Shown piece after piece: positions 44,124 through 52,757 of a stretch of 63,077 nucleotides of DNA; the stretch's first letter is position 1, and the number at the start of each line of letters is the position of its first letter. A program made the position numbers and the translations under genes. The stretch comes from Candidatus Fibrimonadaceae bacterium (lineage in GTDB: Bacteria; Fibrobacterota; Fibrobacteria; Fibrobacterales; Fibrobacteraceae). The stretch covers positions 1 to 63,077 of the forward strand of contig JAITFN010000074.1 of the NCBI GenBank assembly GCA_031281345.1, written 5' to 3'. The notes beneath the pieces were generated by a model. It saw only the letters and a program-made list of their open reading frames with translations, was not told the origin of the DNA and did no database searches.

Positions 44124-45247
44124 GAAAGTTTATCTCTAAAAGATTCGTAAGAGAATTTTTTTACCAAGTTGAACTTATTGTTTTTCCAAATTCCTATGGA
44201 AGGGTGTTTCACGCCGTTGAAAAACGTTGTTTTTACCATTGTGTAGTGGATCATATCTAAAAAAATTATTCTGGAACCTACTTTCAAAGGCTTGTCAAAA
44301 GAATAATCTCCGGCTATATCTCCGGCAAGGCAGGAATTTCCGGCGAGCCTGTAAGTGTGAGGCTTAATCCATATCATACCGCTGTTCAAAACCATAGGAC
44401 GGTAGGGCATTTCTAGGCAGTCTGGCATGTGAGCAGATATAGATACATCTAAAATTGCAATGTCTATCTCGTTGTGCACAATGTCTAAAACGGTAGATAC
44501 CAATTCTCCAGTTTGCCAGCCAACGGCTTCGCCTGGTTCAAGAATAACCTCTACACTAGGGTATTTTTTGTGAAATTTATTCAGAATGCTTATGAGTTTT
44601 TCAACATCGTAATCGGCTCTTGTTATGTGATGGCCGCCGCCAAAATTCACCCACTTCATTTTTGGAATCCACTCTCCAAAATTGTTATATATCTTTTCCA
44701 AAACAGCTTCCAAAGCGTCTGCATTCTGTTCGCAAAGAGCGTGAAAATGCAGACCCTCAATACCATCCAAAAGCTCTGGTTTGAATTCCTTTGCTGTTAC
44801 CCCAAGCCTGCTGTAGCGACCCGCTGGGTTATACAAATCCACTTCAACGCTGGAATATTCGGGGTTTACTCTTATTCCGGCACTTACTTTCTTTTTTAAT
44901 GTTTCTTTTTTATATAAATTCCACTGAGAAAAGCTATTGAAGGTTATGTGGGTTGCGTGGCTTAAAATTAGCTTAATTTCGTTTGCCATATACGCAGGGG
45001 CGCATACGTGTACCTCTTTTCCCATTTTTTGATGGGCGAGCAAAACCTCATTCAGGCTGCTAGCGGTGGCACCATTCAGATATTTAGAGACAAGGGGAAA
45101 TGTTTTCCAAAAGCTAAAGCCTTTCAAAGCGCATATTATTTTTGCATTTCCTTTTTTTTGCACTTTTGAGAGTATTTCCAAATTCCGCACTAGCCGACTT
45201 TCTTCAAGCACATAGCAAGGCGAAGGAACCTCTGAGTAATCTATCAT
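44120..45247 (-). CDS. nspC: Carboxynorspermidine decarboxylase
   Basis: A PLP enzyme of the alanine-racemase/ornithine-decarboxylase fold that makes norspermidine or spermidine from the carboxylated precursor. The 375-residue protein opens EVPSPCYVLEESRLVRNL; the PLP Lys is in CALKGFSFW (about 42); GGGHHITRADYD near 203 and ILEPGEAVGWQTGELV near 235 are diagnostic for NspC; CLAGDIAGDY near 308 supplies the second active-site Cys-Asp. The partner dehydrogenase is not in the window. It overlaps the kinase gene upstream by 4 nt. Confidence 0.95.
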   Translation of the reverse strand: MIDYSEVPSPCYVLEESRLVRNLEILSKVQKKGNAKIICALKGFSFWKTFPLVSKYLNGATASSLNEVLLAHQKMGKEVHVCAPAYMANEIKLILSHATHITFNSFSQWNLYKKETLKKKVSAGIRVNPEYSSVEVDLYNPAGRYSRLGVTAKEFKPELLDGIEGLHFHALCEQNADALEAVLEKIYNNFGEWIPKMKWVNFGGGHHITRADYDVEKLISILNKFHKKYPSVEVILEPGEAVGWQTGELVSTVLDIVHNEIDIAILDVSISAHMPDCLEMPYRPMVLNSGMIWIKPHTYRLAGNSCLAGDIAGDYSFDKPLKVGSRIIFLDMIHYTMVKTTFFNGVKHPSIGIWKNNKFNLVKKFSYESFRDKLS

Positions 45248-45951
45248 ATTTTGATATAGGTGTTTTGAGTTGGCTTGGTATCTATGGCTTTTGACACAGA
45301 ATCTATGATAGAAGACATCTTTAGAGGTTCGTGCTCAAAATCTGTGTTGTTTACATCTATTATCAAAACGGGGTTCGTTTTGTAATGGAAAAAATAGCGA
45401 TCGTAAAGAGCAGCTAGCTTGTGCAGATAATCTTTGCTTATGCCTTTGTCTGTCTTGTCGGTATCGCCATTGGCTATTTTCAGTTGCTCTGTTTGTTTGA
45501 GTCTGCGGTATAAGGTGTCTTCGCCAGCTCTTAAATAAACCACGAAACTCGGTTTGAGGAATTTTTTTGAGGATTCTAGAAGAATATCCCTGATATTTTG
45601 GTAAAGTTTCCATTCCTGTTCATCTTCTATGGTTAGCTCTGCGAAAATATCGTTTTTCTCAAAAATGAAATCTGACGCAAAAATCCTGTGCTCTGCAAAC
45701 ATATCCGGCTGTTTAAGGACTTTTTGCAAGGCTTCACATTGTTTATAGCGTGAGAGCATAAAAGATATTTGTGTTTGAAATGCGTATTTCTTTTTATCTT
45801 CGTAAAATTGGTTTAAAAATGGGCCTGTCGCATCTATTTCTTCCCTAAATGAGCACAAAATTTGCCTACCATACTCTTTTTCAAGTGCATCTAGGAGAAT
45901 TGATTTTCCAACCCCAATCGGACCTTCTATTGCTAAAAACACGAAATTCAT
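45244..45951 (-). CDS. Deoxynucleoside kinase family protein
   Basis: A 235-residue kinase beginning MNFVFLAIEGPIGVGKSILL with the P-loop GPIGVGKS (10-17). It has the lid-type segment YLRAGEDTLYRRLKQ and a C-terminal helix ending LYDRYFFHY, all typical of dCK/dGK-like enzymes that salvage deoxynucleosides. The usual ERS/DRS motif is replaced by AEHRIFASDF. ATG 45951 is chosen because the family begins there; a longer frame to 46269 would cross the divergent pepA start. TACATT lies 13 nt upstream. Confidence 0.88.
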   Translation of the reverse strand: MNFVFLAIEGPIGVGKSILLDALEKEYGRQILCSFREEIDATGPFLNQFYEDKKKYAFQTQISFMLSRYKQCEALQKVLKQPDMFAEHRIFASDFIFEKNDIFAELTIEDEQEWKLYQNIRDILLESSKKFLKPSFVVYLRAGEDTLYRRLKQTEQLKIANGDTDKTDKGISKDYLHKLAALYDRYFFHYKTNPVLIIDVNNTDFEHEPLKMSSIIDSVSKAIDTKPTQNTYIKI

Positions 45952-45954
45952 ACC

Positions 45955-45984
45955 TTGGATAAATAATGTAGAAATTTCTATATT
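45955..45984. promoter_or_regulatory. Overlapping divergent promoters of pepA and the deoxynucleoside kinase
   Basis: Plus strand: TTGGAT (45955-45960), 18 bp, TATATT (45979-45984), then 7 nt to the pepA ATG. Minus strand: TACATT at 45965-45970, 13 nt before ATG 45951. The two share the self-complementary TAGAAATTTCTA (45969-45980). The start codons are only 40 nt apart. Confidence 0.55.
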
Positions 45985-45991
45985 TCCCTCT

Positions 45992-47512
45992 ATGAAAAGG
46001 AAATTTTCTGCTTCAAAAGGTGGGTCAGCACAAAAAAAGCACTCAACCGATAAGAAAAATGCTGCTAAAGAGCATAGTGGTTGGTGGGGCGATGGACCAG
46101 TTTTTGTGTTTTTATACGATAAACGCGAAAAAGAAGCCATAACCAATGGCAAGGCAAAAGAAATTTTGCAGTTCGTGAACGATTCCGAGCAGGTTTTACA
46201 CGAATCCGAGGCACTGCGCATAATAAGGATTAACAACGAATATTCCCACCCCGTTCTTTTTGTTGACACAGGAAAAGAAGTTGGGTTGAATTTGCTCGAC
46301 CACCTGCGTATGGCAGGTTATCGTCTTGCTAAATGGGCAGAGAACAATTCGGTTAAAACCTTGATGATTCCGCCGCTTAAAGACGATTCCCCAAAAAAGA
46401 GAAACGCAATTTTACAGGGTCTTTGCCACGCAAGCTACGCTTTTGACAAGTACAAAAGCAAAAAACACGAAAAAGCAGATGTTGAATACCTATTTGCAGA
46501 CGATATGGAAATAGATGGAAATTCGCTCCAAGCCCTGTTTTCTGGAATAGATATTGCGAAAAACCTGATAAATGAGCCAGGGTGCAACTTAACGCCAGGA
46601 GTGGTGGCAAATATTGCAAAAGGCATAGCTCAGAAATATGGATTAAGCATAAAAATTCGCGGAGAAAGTGAATTGAAAAGAGATAATTACAACGGGATTT
46701 TAACCGTTGGGCGTGGTAGCAAAAATCAGCCAGCGATGGTTACCATAAGCTATGCGGCAAAACACAAAAAAAATATTCGCTTGGCTCTTGTTGGCAAAGG
46801 CATAACTTTTGATACTGGTGGCATAAGCCTTAAAACCCAAGATAAAATGTACGAAATGAAAAGCGATATGTCTGGGGCTGCGATAGTGCTTGCTGCCATG
46901 CAGGTTATAGCAGAGCTTAAACTTCCAATAGCAGTAGATGCCATTCTGTGCCTTGCAGAGAATCGCCCCGGAGAAAATGCGGTTTTGCCCGGAGATATTT
47001 TCAAAGCCAAAAATGGGAAATCCATTATGGTAGAAAATACCGATGCCGAAGGCAGGCTTGTTTTGATAGATGGGCTAACAGAGGCGGCAGAGCTTGGTGC
47101 AACGCACATAATAGACATAGCAACTTTAACAGGGGCAATACAGCGTGCACTTGGAAATGCCATTGGCGGGCTTTTTAGCAACAGCGAAGGACTCGCTCTA
47201 ACAATAACAGAATCTGGCGATGAGTGTGGAGAAAAATGGTGGAGAATGCCTCTAGACGAGGAATACACAGAAGGTTTGAAAGACAAAGTTGCCGATATTC
47301 GCAATATAACCGATGGCGGCCCTGGAGCTATAACTGCTGCCTTGTTCTTGAAAGAATTTGTGAAAAAAGATTTGCAATGGGCGCATTTGGATATTGCTGG
47401 AGTTGCATTCACCGCAAACGGCTATAAATATACCGAACACGGCGCAACTGCATTCGGATTAAAAACCATTGTGGAAACAGCTAAAAGATATTCCGCAGAT
47501 GAATTGCGTTAA
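45992..47512 (+). CDS. pepA: Leucyl aminopeptidase (M17)
   Basis: A 506-residue dizinc cytosolic aminopeptidase. The catalytic domain begins at NLINEPGCNLTPGVVA (about 190); LALVGKGITFDTGGISLKT has the metal-binding Lys and Asp, MKSDMSGAAIVL the next Asp, and NTDAEGRLVLIDGL (about 350-363) the family signature with Asp, Glu and Arg. The N-terminal 30 residues are basic, Ser/Lys-rich and unusual, but start immediately after the promoter. The gene is leaderless by prediction. Confidence 0.95.
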   Translation: MKRKFSASKGGSAQKKHSTDKKNAAKEHSGWWGDGPVFVFLYDKREKEAITNGKAKEILQFVNDSEQVLHESEALRIIRINNEYSHPVLFVDTGKEVGLNLLDHLRMAGYRLAKWAENNSVKTLMIPPLKDDSPKKRNAILQGLCHASYAFDKYKSKKHEKADVEYLFADDMEIDGNSLQALFSGIDIAKNLINEPGCNLTPGVVANIAKGIAQKYGLSIKIRGESELKRDNYNGILTVGRGSKNQPAMVTISYAAKHKKNIRLALVGKGITFDTGGISLKTQDKMYEMKSDMSGAAIVLAAMQVIAELKLPIAVDAILCLAENRPGENAVLPGDIFKAKNGKSIMVENTDAEGRLVLIDGLTEAAELGATHIIDIATLTGAIQRALGNAIGGLFSNSEGLALTITESGDECGEKWWRMPLDEEYTEGLKDKVADIRNITDGGPGAITAALFLKEFVKKDLQWAHLDIAGVAFTANGYKYTEHGATAFGLKTIVETAKRYSADELR

Positions 47513-47548
47513 TGAATGTTGCCGAACTTAAAAGAGGAGTAAAGAAAT

Positions 47549-49318
47549 ATGTTTAAAAACACAGATTCGTTACCGATTTTGGCGTTGGCAGCTTTTAATA
47601 GGATTGGTTTTAAAGGCTTCTTTCACAGAATAGGCGAAGAGTGGGTTTGCTACGATTCTAAAAATTTGCAAGATAGTATTTATTTCTTTAGCCTTGCTCT
47701 GAAAAAAATAGGAATTGAAAAAGGGGTTGGGGTTGGAATAATTGCGCCTAGTTCGCCAAGATGGTTTATCGTTGATATTGCCACGCAAATTTGCGGTGGT
47801 TATGTTGTGCCTCTGTTTTCAAATATATCCTCGGAATATTTTGAATTTCAAATTAAAGATGCTCAAATAAAAGCCTTGGCTGTAGAATCTGAGGAATCTC
47901 TATCTCCGGAAATTTACAGCCTTGCGAGCGAAATAGATTCGCTGATTTATATGTTTTCTTCACCAAAAAATCCAGAGCATAAAAACTCCTTTTCGTGGGA
48001 AGATTTTATTGAAATGGGAAAAAAATTGGACTGTGAAGACGAGCGGAAAAAATTCACAGAACGCATAAATAGCATTGCCCCAGAAGAAATATTTTCCATC
48101 ATTTACACCAGCGGTTCAACAGGAACGCCAAAAGGCGTTCCCTTAACGCAAAAAAATATGATTTTGCATTTAGATGCCATTTCAGAAATTTTCCCGCTAG
48201 ATCCAGACAAAAACATACATATGAGCATTTTACCGGTGGCGCACGTATTTGAGCGAATGTCGGTTTATTATTTTTCAAGCATAGGGTTGCCTGTTTATTT
48301 TGCAGATAGCCCAAATAATGTTGGAAAATATTTGCCAGATATTAAACCAACAGTTTTGACTGTTGTGCCGCGTGTTTTGGAAAAACTTTATGACAAACTA
48401 ACAGGAGCGGTGAGGCAAAAGCACGGGCCGGTGAAGTGGCTTATGAAATACGCCATAAACAAAGCGAAAAACGCAGACCCGAGCAAGGTTAGCTTGCGAG
48501 GAACAATATGGGATAAACTTGTGTATTCCAAAATGCGCGATGCGCTTGGTGGAAATTTTAGCCTTATTGTATCTGGAAGTTCTGCGCTCAACATTTCGGT
48601 TAATAGATTTTTGAGGAACATTGGGCTACCTATATTTGAGGGCTATGGAATGACAGAATGCTCGCCCGTTATTTCTGCTGAAAATCCAGGGAATGCAAAA
48701 ATGGGTTCGGTGGGCAAACCTATAAGCTGCGTAAAGGTTAAAATTTCTAGGGAAGGTGAAATTTTGGTTAAAGGTGAAAGCGTATTTGATGGCTACTTTA
48801 ACCGCCAAGATTTAAATTCAGAAATTTTCACAGAAGATGGTTTTTTCCACACAGGCGACAAAGGCCGCATAGACGAAGACGGCTATATATGGATAACAGG
48901 GCGATTGAAGGAAATGTTCAAAACCAGCACAGGCAAATATGTGAGCCCAATTCCAATAGAGCAGGCACTTTGCCAAAGCACTTCTTTAATAGAAGCTGCG
49001 CAGGTTTTTGCAGAAGGAAGAAAATTCACATCTGCTCTTTTGTTTTTGAATGTGGACATAATCAAAAGTAGGCTAAAAAAGAGAAATAAGGAGTTTGACG
49101 CCGAAAAATCTTTGAAATCCAGCAGGATAAATAACTTTTTGCAAAAGAATGTGGATGCTGTGAATAGACATTTGAGCGAATGGGAAAAAATAAAAAAATG
49201 GAAAGCTGTTTTTGCCACGCTCTCAACAGAAAACGGTCTTTTAACCCCAACTATGAAACTCCGCCGCAGTGAAGTTGAAAAAACATTTGAAAGCGAAATA
49301 AACGGAATGTATGAGTAA
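47549..49318 (+). CDS. Long-chain fatty-acid-CoA ligase/AMP-binding protein
   Basis: A 589-residue acyl-adenylating enzyme of the long-chain FACS type. It has A3 motif IIYTSGSTGTPKGVPLTQKN, GYGMTECSPVISAENPG (A5), DGFFHTGDKGRIDEDGYIWITGR (A7/A8, broken here as TGDKGRI and YIWITGRLKE) and KTSTGKYVSPIPIEQAL. It activates fatty acids for lipid synthesis or recycling. GAGGAG lies upstream of the ATG, so the transcript is leadered, and the gene is 36 nt after pepA. Overlaps the FliI-type gene by 8 nt. Confidence 0.92.
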   Translation: MFKNTDSLPILALAAFNRIGFKGFFHRIGEEWVCYDSKNLQDSIYFFSLALKKIGIEKGVGVGIIAPSSPRWFIVDIATQICGGYVVPLFSNISSEYFEFQIKDAQIKALAVESEESLSPEIYSLASEIDSLIYMFSSPKNPEHKNSFSWEDFIEMGKKLDCEDERKKFTERINSIAPEEIFSIIYTSGSTGTPKGVPLTQKNMILHLDAISEIFPLDPDKNIHMSILPVAHVFERMSVYYFSSIGLPVYFADSPNNVGKYLPDIKPTVLTVVPRVLEKLYDKLTGAVRQKHGPVKWLMKYAINKAKNADPSKVSLRGTIWDKLVYSKMRDALGGNFSLIVSGSSALNISVNRFLRNIGLPIFEGYGMTECSPVISAENPGNAKMGSVGKPISCVKVKISREGEILVKGESVFDGYFNRQDLNSEIFTEDGFFHTGDKGRIDEDGYIWITGRLKEMFKTSTGKYVSPIPIEQALCQSTSLIEAAQVFAEGRKFTSALLFLNVDIIKSRLKKRNKEFDAEKSLKSSRINNFLQKNVDAVNRHLSEWEKIKKWKAVFATLSTENGLLTPTMKLRRSEVEKTFESEINGMYE

Positions 49319-50609
49319 ATTAGAAGAAATAGCCCGTGTTCGCCTTGCTGATGTGCGCGGGCGCATTGTTAAAATAATAGGACTGGTTATTGAATGCGAA
49401 GGACCAAACGCGGGAATTGGCGAACTTTGCATTATAGAACAAAACGGAAAAACAATTTGCAGTGCAGAAGTTGTTGGTTTTAGAGAAACCAGAACTCTAA
49501 TTATGCCCTTAGGACCTCTTGAAGGAATTAGACCCGGAATGTCTGTTGTGGCAAAAGGCGATACCTTAACAGCACCTGTTGGGCACGAACTTTTGGGCAG
49601 GGTTATAGACGGAATGGGAAATCCAATGGACGGGCTTGGCGAAGTTAAATACAGAGAACGCCGCTCCATTTATGCAACCCCGCCAAGCGCAATGGAGAGA
49701 ACCCGCATAAAAGAACCAATGTTCACAGGCATTCGTGCCATAGACGGTTTTTTGACTATTGGCAGGGGTCAAAGAATGGGCATTTTTGCCGGCTCTGGAG
49801 TTGGCAAAAGCGTGACTATGGGAATGATAGCGAGAAACTGCCTAGCAAAGGTCAACGTTATAGCTCTTATTGGCGAGCGTGGCAGGGAAGTGAGGGAATT
49901 CATAGAAAAAGATTTGGGGCCAGAGGGATTAAAACGCTCAGTTGTGATAGTTGCCACTAGCGACCAGCCTGCTCTTGTCAGGCTAAAGGCAAGCCTGCTT
50001 GCCATAAGCATAGCTGAATTTTTTAGAGACGAGGGCGAAGACGTATTTTTTTTAATGGATTCAAGCACACGACTCGCAATGGCTCAAAGGGAAATTGGTC
50101 TTGCAGTTGGCGAGCCTCCTGCAACAAAAGGCTACACGCCCTCTGTTTTTGCATTTTTGCCAAAGCTCTTTGAGCGAGCAGGCAACAGCAACCAAGGCAG
50201 CATAACCGCCCTTTACACAGTTTTGGTTGACGGAGACGATTTAGACGATCCCATTGCAGACTGCGTGCGCTCAATTTTGGACGGTCACATTGTGCTTTCA
50301 CGTGCTTTGGCAAACAAAAATCATTACCCGGCCATTGACGTGCTTGCGAGCATAAGCCGCTGCCGCACAGACATCGCAAATCCCGAATTGAAAAAATATT
50401 CTGCAACCCTTTTGCGAAGCCTTGCTGTTTATCGCAAAAATGAGGATTTGATAAATATAGGTGCTTATGCCAAAGGTTCCGACCAAGAAATTGATGTTGC
50501 AATTAAGAGGCAAGTTGCTATCAATAATTTTTTGGTGCAAGGCATAGGTGAGAGTTCGCAGTATAAAGATACGGAAACCGCGATGAAGGAGATCGCGGGG
50601 ATTACCTAA
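49311..50609 (+). CDS. FliI/YscN-type rotary export ATPase (orphan)
   Basis: A 432-residue F1-beta-like ATPase of the flagellar/type III export class. It has Walker A AGSGVGKSVTMG (about 162-173), IALIGERGREVREFIEKDL (about 185-203), Walker B FFLMDSSTRLAMAQREIGLAVGEPPATKGY (about 245-275; FliI signature in two blocks), and the GSITALYTVLVDGDD block. It does not carry the extra insertions of V- or F-type subunits. No other flagellar or injectisome gene is in the window, and Fibrobacter relatives are not known to be flagellated. It overlaps the ligase gene by 8 nt. Confidence 0.88.
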   Translation: MSKLEEIARVRLADVRGRIVKIIGLVIECEGPNAGIGELCIIEQNGKTICSAEVVGFRETRTLIMPLGPLEGIRPGMSVVAKGDTLTAPVGHELLGRVIDGMGNPMDGLGEVKYRERRSIYATPPSAMERTRIKEPMFTGIRAIDGFLTIGRGQRMGIFAGSGVGKSVTMGMIARNCLAKVNVIALIGERGREVREFIEKDLGPEGLKRSVVIVATSDQPALVRLKASLLAISIAEFFRDEGEDVFFLMDSSTRLAMAQREIGLAVGEPPATKGYTPSVFAFLPKLFERAGNSNQGSITALYTVLVDGDDLDDPIADCVRSILDGHIVLSRALANKNHYPAIDVLASISRCRTDIANPELKKYSATLLRSLAVYRKNEDLINIGAYAKGSDQEIDVAIKRQVAINNFLVQGIGESSQYKDTETAMKEIAGIT

Positions 50610-51150
50610 CCACCGGCAGCAACACCGCCTCTCCCTCTGCCATAGATGAAAAATCCGTGCCGGAGTTCAGTTGTCTGAGCATTGATTCGGAAACATATTT
50701 GGGAATTTTTTTTGCCTGCTGCCCATAAACTCTAACAAGCAATTCATCCAAAGTTTCGCCACCTTTTGCTCTGTGTTTTTTGCCAAATTCACTGTTGTTA
50801 GGATTTTCCAAAAGCTTGCTTAAAGAATAAAAAAACTTGTCTGGAAAAGATTGCGTTTTCGCTTCGCTTGTTTTTGGCGGGCTTGCTGTATTTGGCGTAC
50901 TTATTCTAGGCTTGCTTTGAGTGGGTTTTTGTGGCAAACTCATAATGTTATTGCTCATAGTCATTTCCACTTTTTGTTTAGCGGACTGTTTCAATGGCTC
51001 ATATTTGAAAAATCTATCCAATGTATCTATATAAGTACTATCGGGCCATTTTGTAAGAGCATATTTTTTACCAACTTCCATGCGGAATTCTTCCCTGTCG
51101 TAGCCGGAGCAGGAAATAAGCAAGGCGAATATAAGTGCTAATATATACAT
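50602..51150 (-). CDS. Lipoprotein with LysM-like C-terminal domain
   Basis: A 182-residue protein with a short signal and lipobox LISC. The middle is Pro/Ser/Thr-rich (TQSKPRISTPNTASPPKTSE), and the end KHRAKGGETLDELLVRVYG...MLRQLN...MAEGEAVLLPVV follows the LysM pattern (GETLxxIAxxxYG...L...N......GxxLxIP) in diverged form. It may bind peptidoglycan. It overlaps the aroKB start side (ends inside) by 13 nt and converges on the FliI-type gene with an 8-nt overlap. Confidence 0.65.
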   Translation of the reverse strand: MYILALIFALLISCSGYDREEFRMEVGKKYALTKWPDSTYIDTLDRFFKYEPLKQSAKQKVEMTMSNNIMSLPQKPTQSKPRISTPNTASPPKTSEAKTQSFPDKFFYSLSKLLENPNNSEFGKKHRAKGGETLDELLVRVYGQQAKKIPKYVSESMLRQLNSGTDFSSMAEGEAVLLPVVR

Positions 51151-52757
51151 CCAAATGCCTCAAACACCTGTTTTTTTGTTGGTTCTGATGTTTTTTCCAC
51201 TTTGCCTATTTTTATTGGCAGAATGTAAAATCTAGTTTGTTTTTCTGTTTTTTTGTCTGCTCCCATTGCTTGCCAAGCTGCATCAAAAGAGAATTTCACG
51301 CCACATTCTTTTAATGTTTTTGGAATACCAAATTTGCTCAAAAGCTCGTTTTGCCTATTTTCCTCTTTTTTGCTCCAACGTCCCGATATTGTGGACAACC
51401 TACCCGCAACTCTCATTCCAAGACCCACTGCAATGCCGTGCGAAAATTTGCTGTAGCCGGTAAGTTTTTCTATTGCGTGCCCAAATGTGTGACCATAATT
51501 CAAAATTGCCCTAAGCCCAAGTTCGCGCTCGTCTATGCCCACAACTTCTGCCTTTATTTCGCAAGAGTGTTTTACGATGTGTTTCAAAGCTGCTGCATCT
51601 TTTTCTAAAATCGCATCTGTGTTTTTTTCTAGCCATTCAAAAAAATCGTAATCGTATATTATTCCATATTTCACAACCTCTGCAAGACCTGCGTAGTATT
51701 CTTCTTCGGGGAGTGTTTTCAAAACGGATAAATCGCACATCACGGCTCTCGGCTGGTAAAATGCACCTATCATATTTTTGCCTTCGGAGTGGTTAATGGC
51801 AACTTTGCCACCAACGCTGCTATCTACCATTGCCAAAAGAGAAGTGGGGAACTGAACAAAAGAAATTCCTCTTTGGTAGGTTGCTGCGGCAAAACCAGCC
51901 ATATCGCCAACCACACCACCGCTGAATTGCAACAAGCAACTCTTTCGTGAGTAGCGGCTTTTTAGCATAAAAGTCCAAAGAGCGTTTAGTTCTTCCAAAT
52001 TTTTGCTGCTTTCTCCGGCTGTGAAAATAAATTGTTTAGCCGCATTTGCTTGCAAACAAAGTCGCTCAAAATTCCTTTTCTGTTTTTTAGCTATATTTGA
52101 ATCTGTGCAAACGAGCATTTCGTTTTGCGGTAGCAAATTCAATGTTCTTAACAGAATTTCAGAATGTTCCAAAATATTTTTACCTATGAAAATCGGGTAG
52201 CCCCCCGTAGAAGCGGGTTCAACTCTAACTTCCAAATGTTTCCACAATTTCAAATTTTCCAAAAGCAGAGGGAGAATTCTCTCTTCTGGTCCAATCTCAT
52301 CGCTATCAATGCTAAAATCTGCATTGGCATAAAATTTCTCTCGTTCGGCAAGCATAGTTTTAATTTTTGCAAGCCTTGCTTTTGGTTCTAGTCCTGCCAT
52401 CAGGGGGCGTTTATCGTTTCGCCCAATGCGCTCGCTTAAAATTTCTGGTTCGGCTTTAATGCAAATCAACACGCCGGAATTTTTTATTACCTGAACGTTC
52501 TCTGGTCTTGCAACGGCTCCGCCTCCAAGCGAAACGACCATTCTTTCCTTTTTGGAAATTTCCTTTATCGCCTCTTTTTCCAACTCGCGAAATTTAGCCT
52601 CGCCGTCTTGCTCAAAAATTTCCGATATGCTTTTGCCTGTGCGTTCCACTATAAAGGCATCGGAATCCACATAGTTTAATCTTAAACGTTTGGCAAGCAT
52701 TTTGCCCACGCGGGTTTTTCCGCTTGCCATAAAACCTGTGAAATAAATGTTATTCAT
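51138..52757 (-). CDS. aroKB: Shikimate kinase - 3-dehydroquinate synthase fusion
   Basis: A 539-residue bifunctional enzyme. Residues 1-170 are shikimate kinase: P-loop GFMASGKTRVG, DSDAFIVERTG, FRELEKEAI, SLGGGAV and the lid RNDKRPL. Residues 180-539 are dehydroquinate synthase: GESSKNLEELN, SGGVVGDMAGFAAATYQRGI, SVGGKVAINHSEGKNMIGAF, EVVKYGIIYD and NYGHTFGHAIE with zinc His ligands. These are steps 2 and 5 of the shikimate pathway. The aroE gene just upstream overlaps by 8 nt, so three pathway activities come from one operon. Confidence 0.95.
   Translation of the reverse strand: MNNIYFTGFMASGKTRVGKMLAKRLRLNYVDSDAFIVERTGKSISEIFEQDGEAKFRELEKEAIKEISKKERMVVSLGGGAVARPENVQVIKNSGVLICIKAEPEILSERIGRNDKRPLMAGLEPKARLAKIKTMLAEREKFYANADFSIDSDEIGPEERILPLLLENLKLWKHLEVRVEPASTGGYPIFIGKNILEHSEILLRTLNLLPQNEMLVCTDSNIAKKQKRNFERLCLQANAAKQFIFTAGESSKNLEELNALWTFMLKSRYSRKSCLLQFSGGVVGDMAGFAAATYQRGISFVQFPTSLLAMVDSSVGGKVAINHSEGKNMIGAFYQPRAVMCDLSVLKTLPEEEYYAGLAEVVKYGIIYDYDFFEWLEKNTDAILEKDAAALKHIVKHSCEIKAEVVGIDERELGLRAILNYGHTFGHAIEKLTGYSKFSHGIAVGLGMRVAGRLSTISGRWSKKEENRQNELLSKFGIPKTLKECGVKFSFDAAWQAMGADKKTEKQTRFYILPIKIGKVEKTSEPTKKQVFEAFGCIY

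Noticed and set aside
45952..46269. N-terminal extension of the deoxynucleoside kinase
   Set aside because: It would cross the divergent promoter and the pepA 5' end; the family begins at MNFVFLAIEGP.
46750..47412. 220-codon minus-strand frame inside pepA
   Set aside because: pepA is strongly supported in this region; the opposite frame has no family features.
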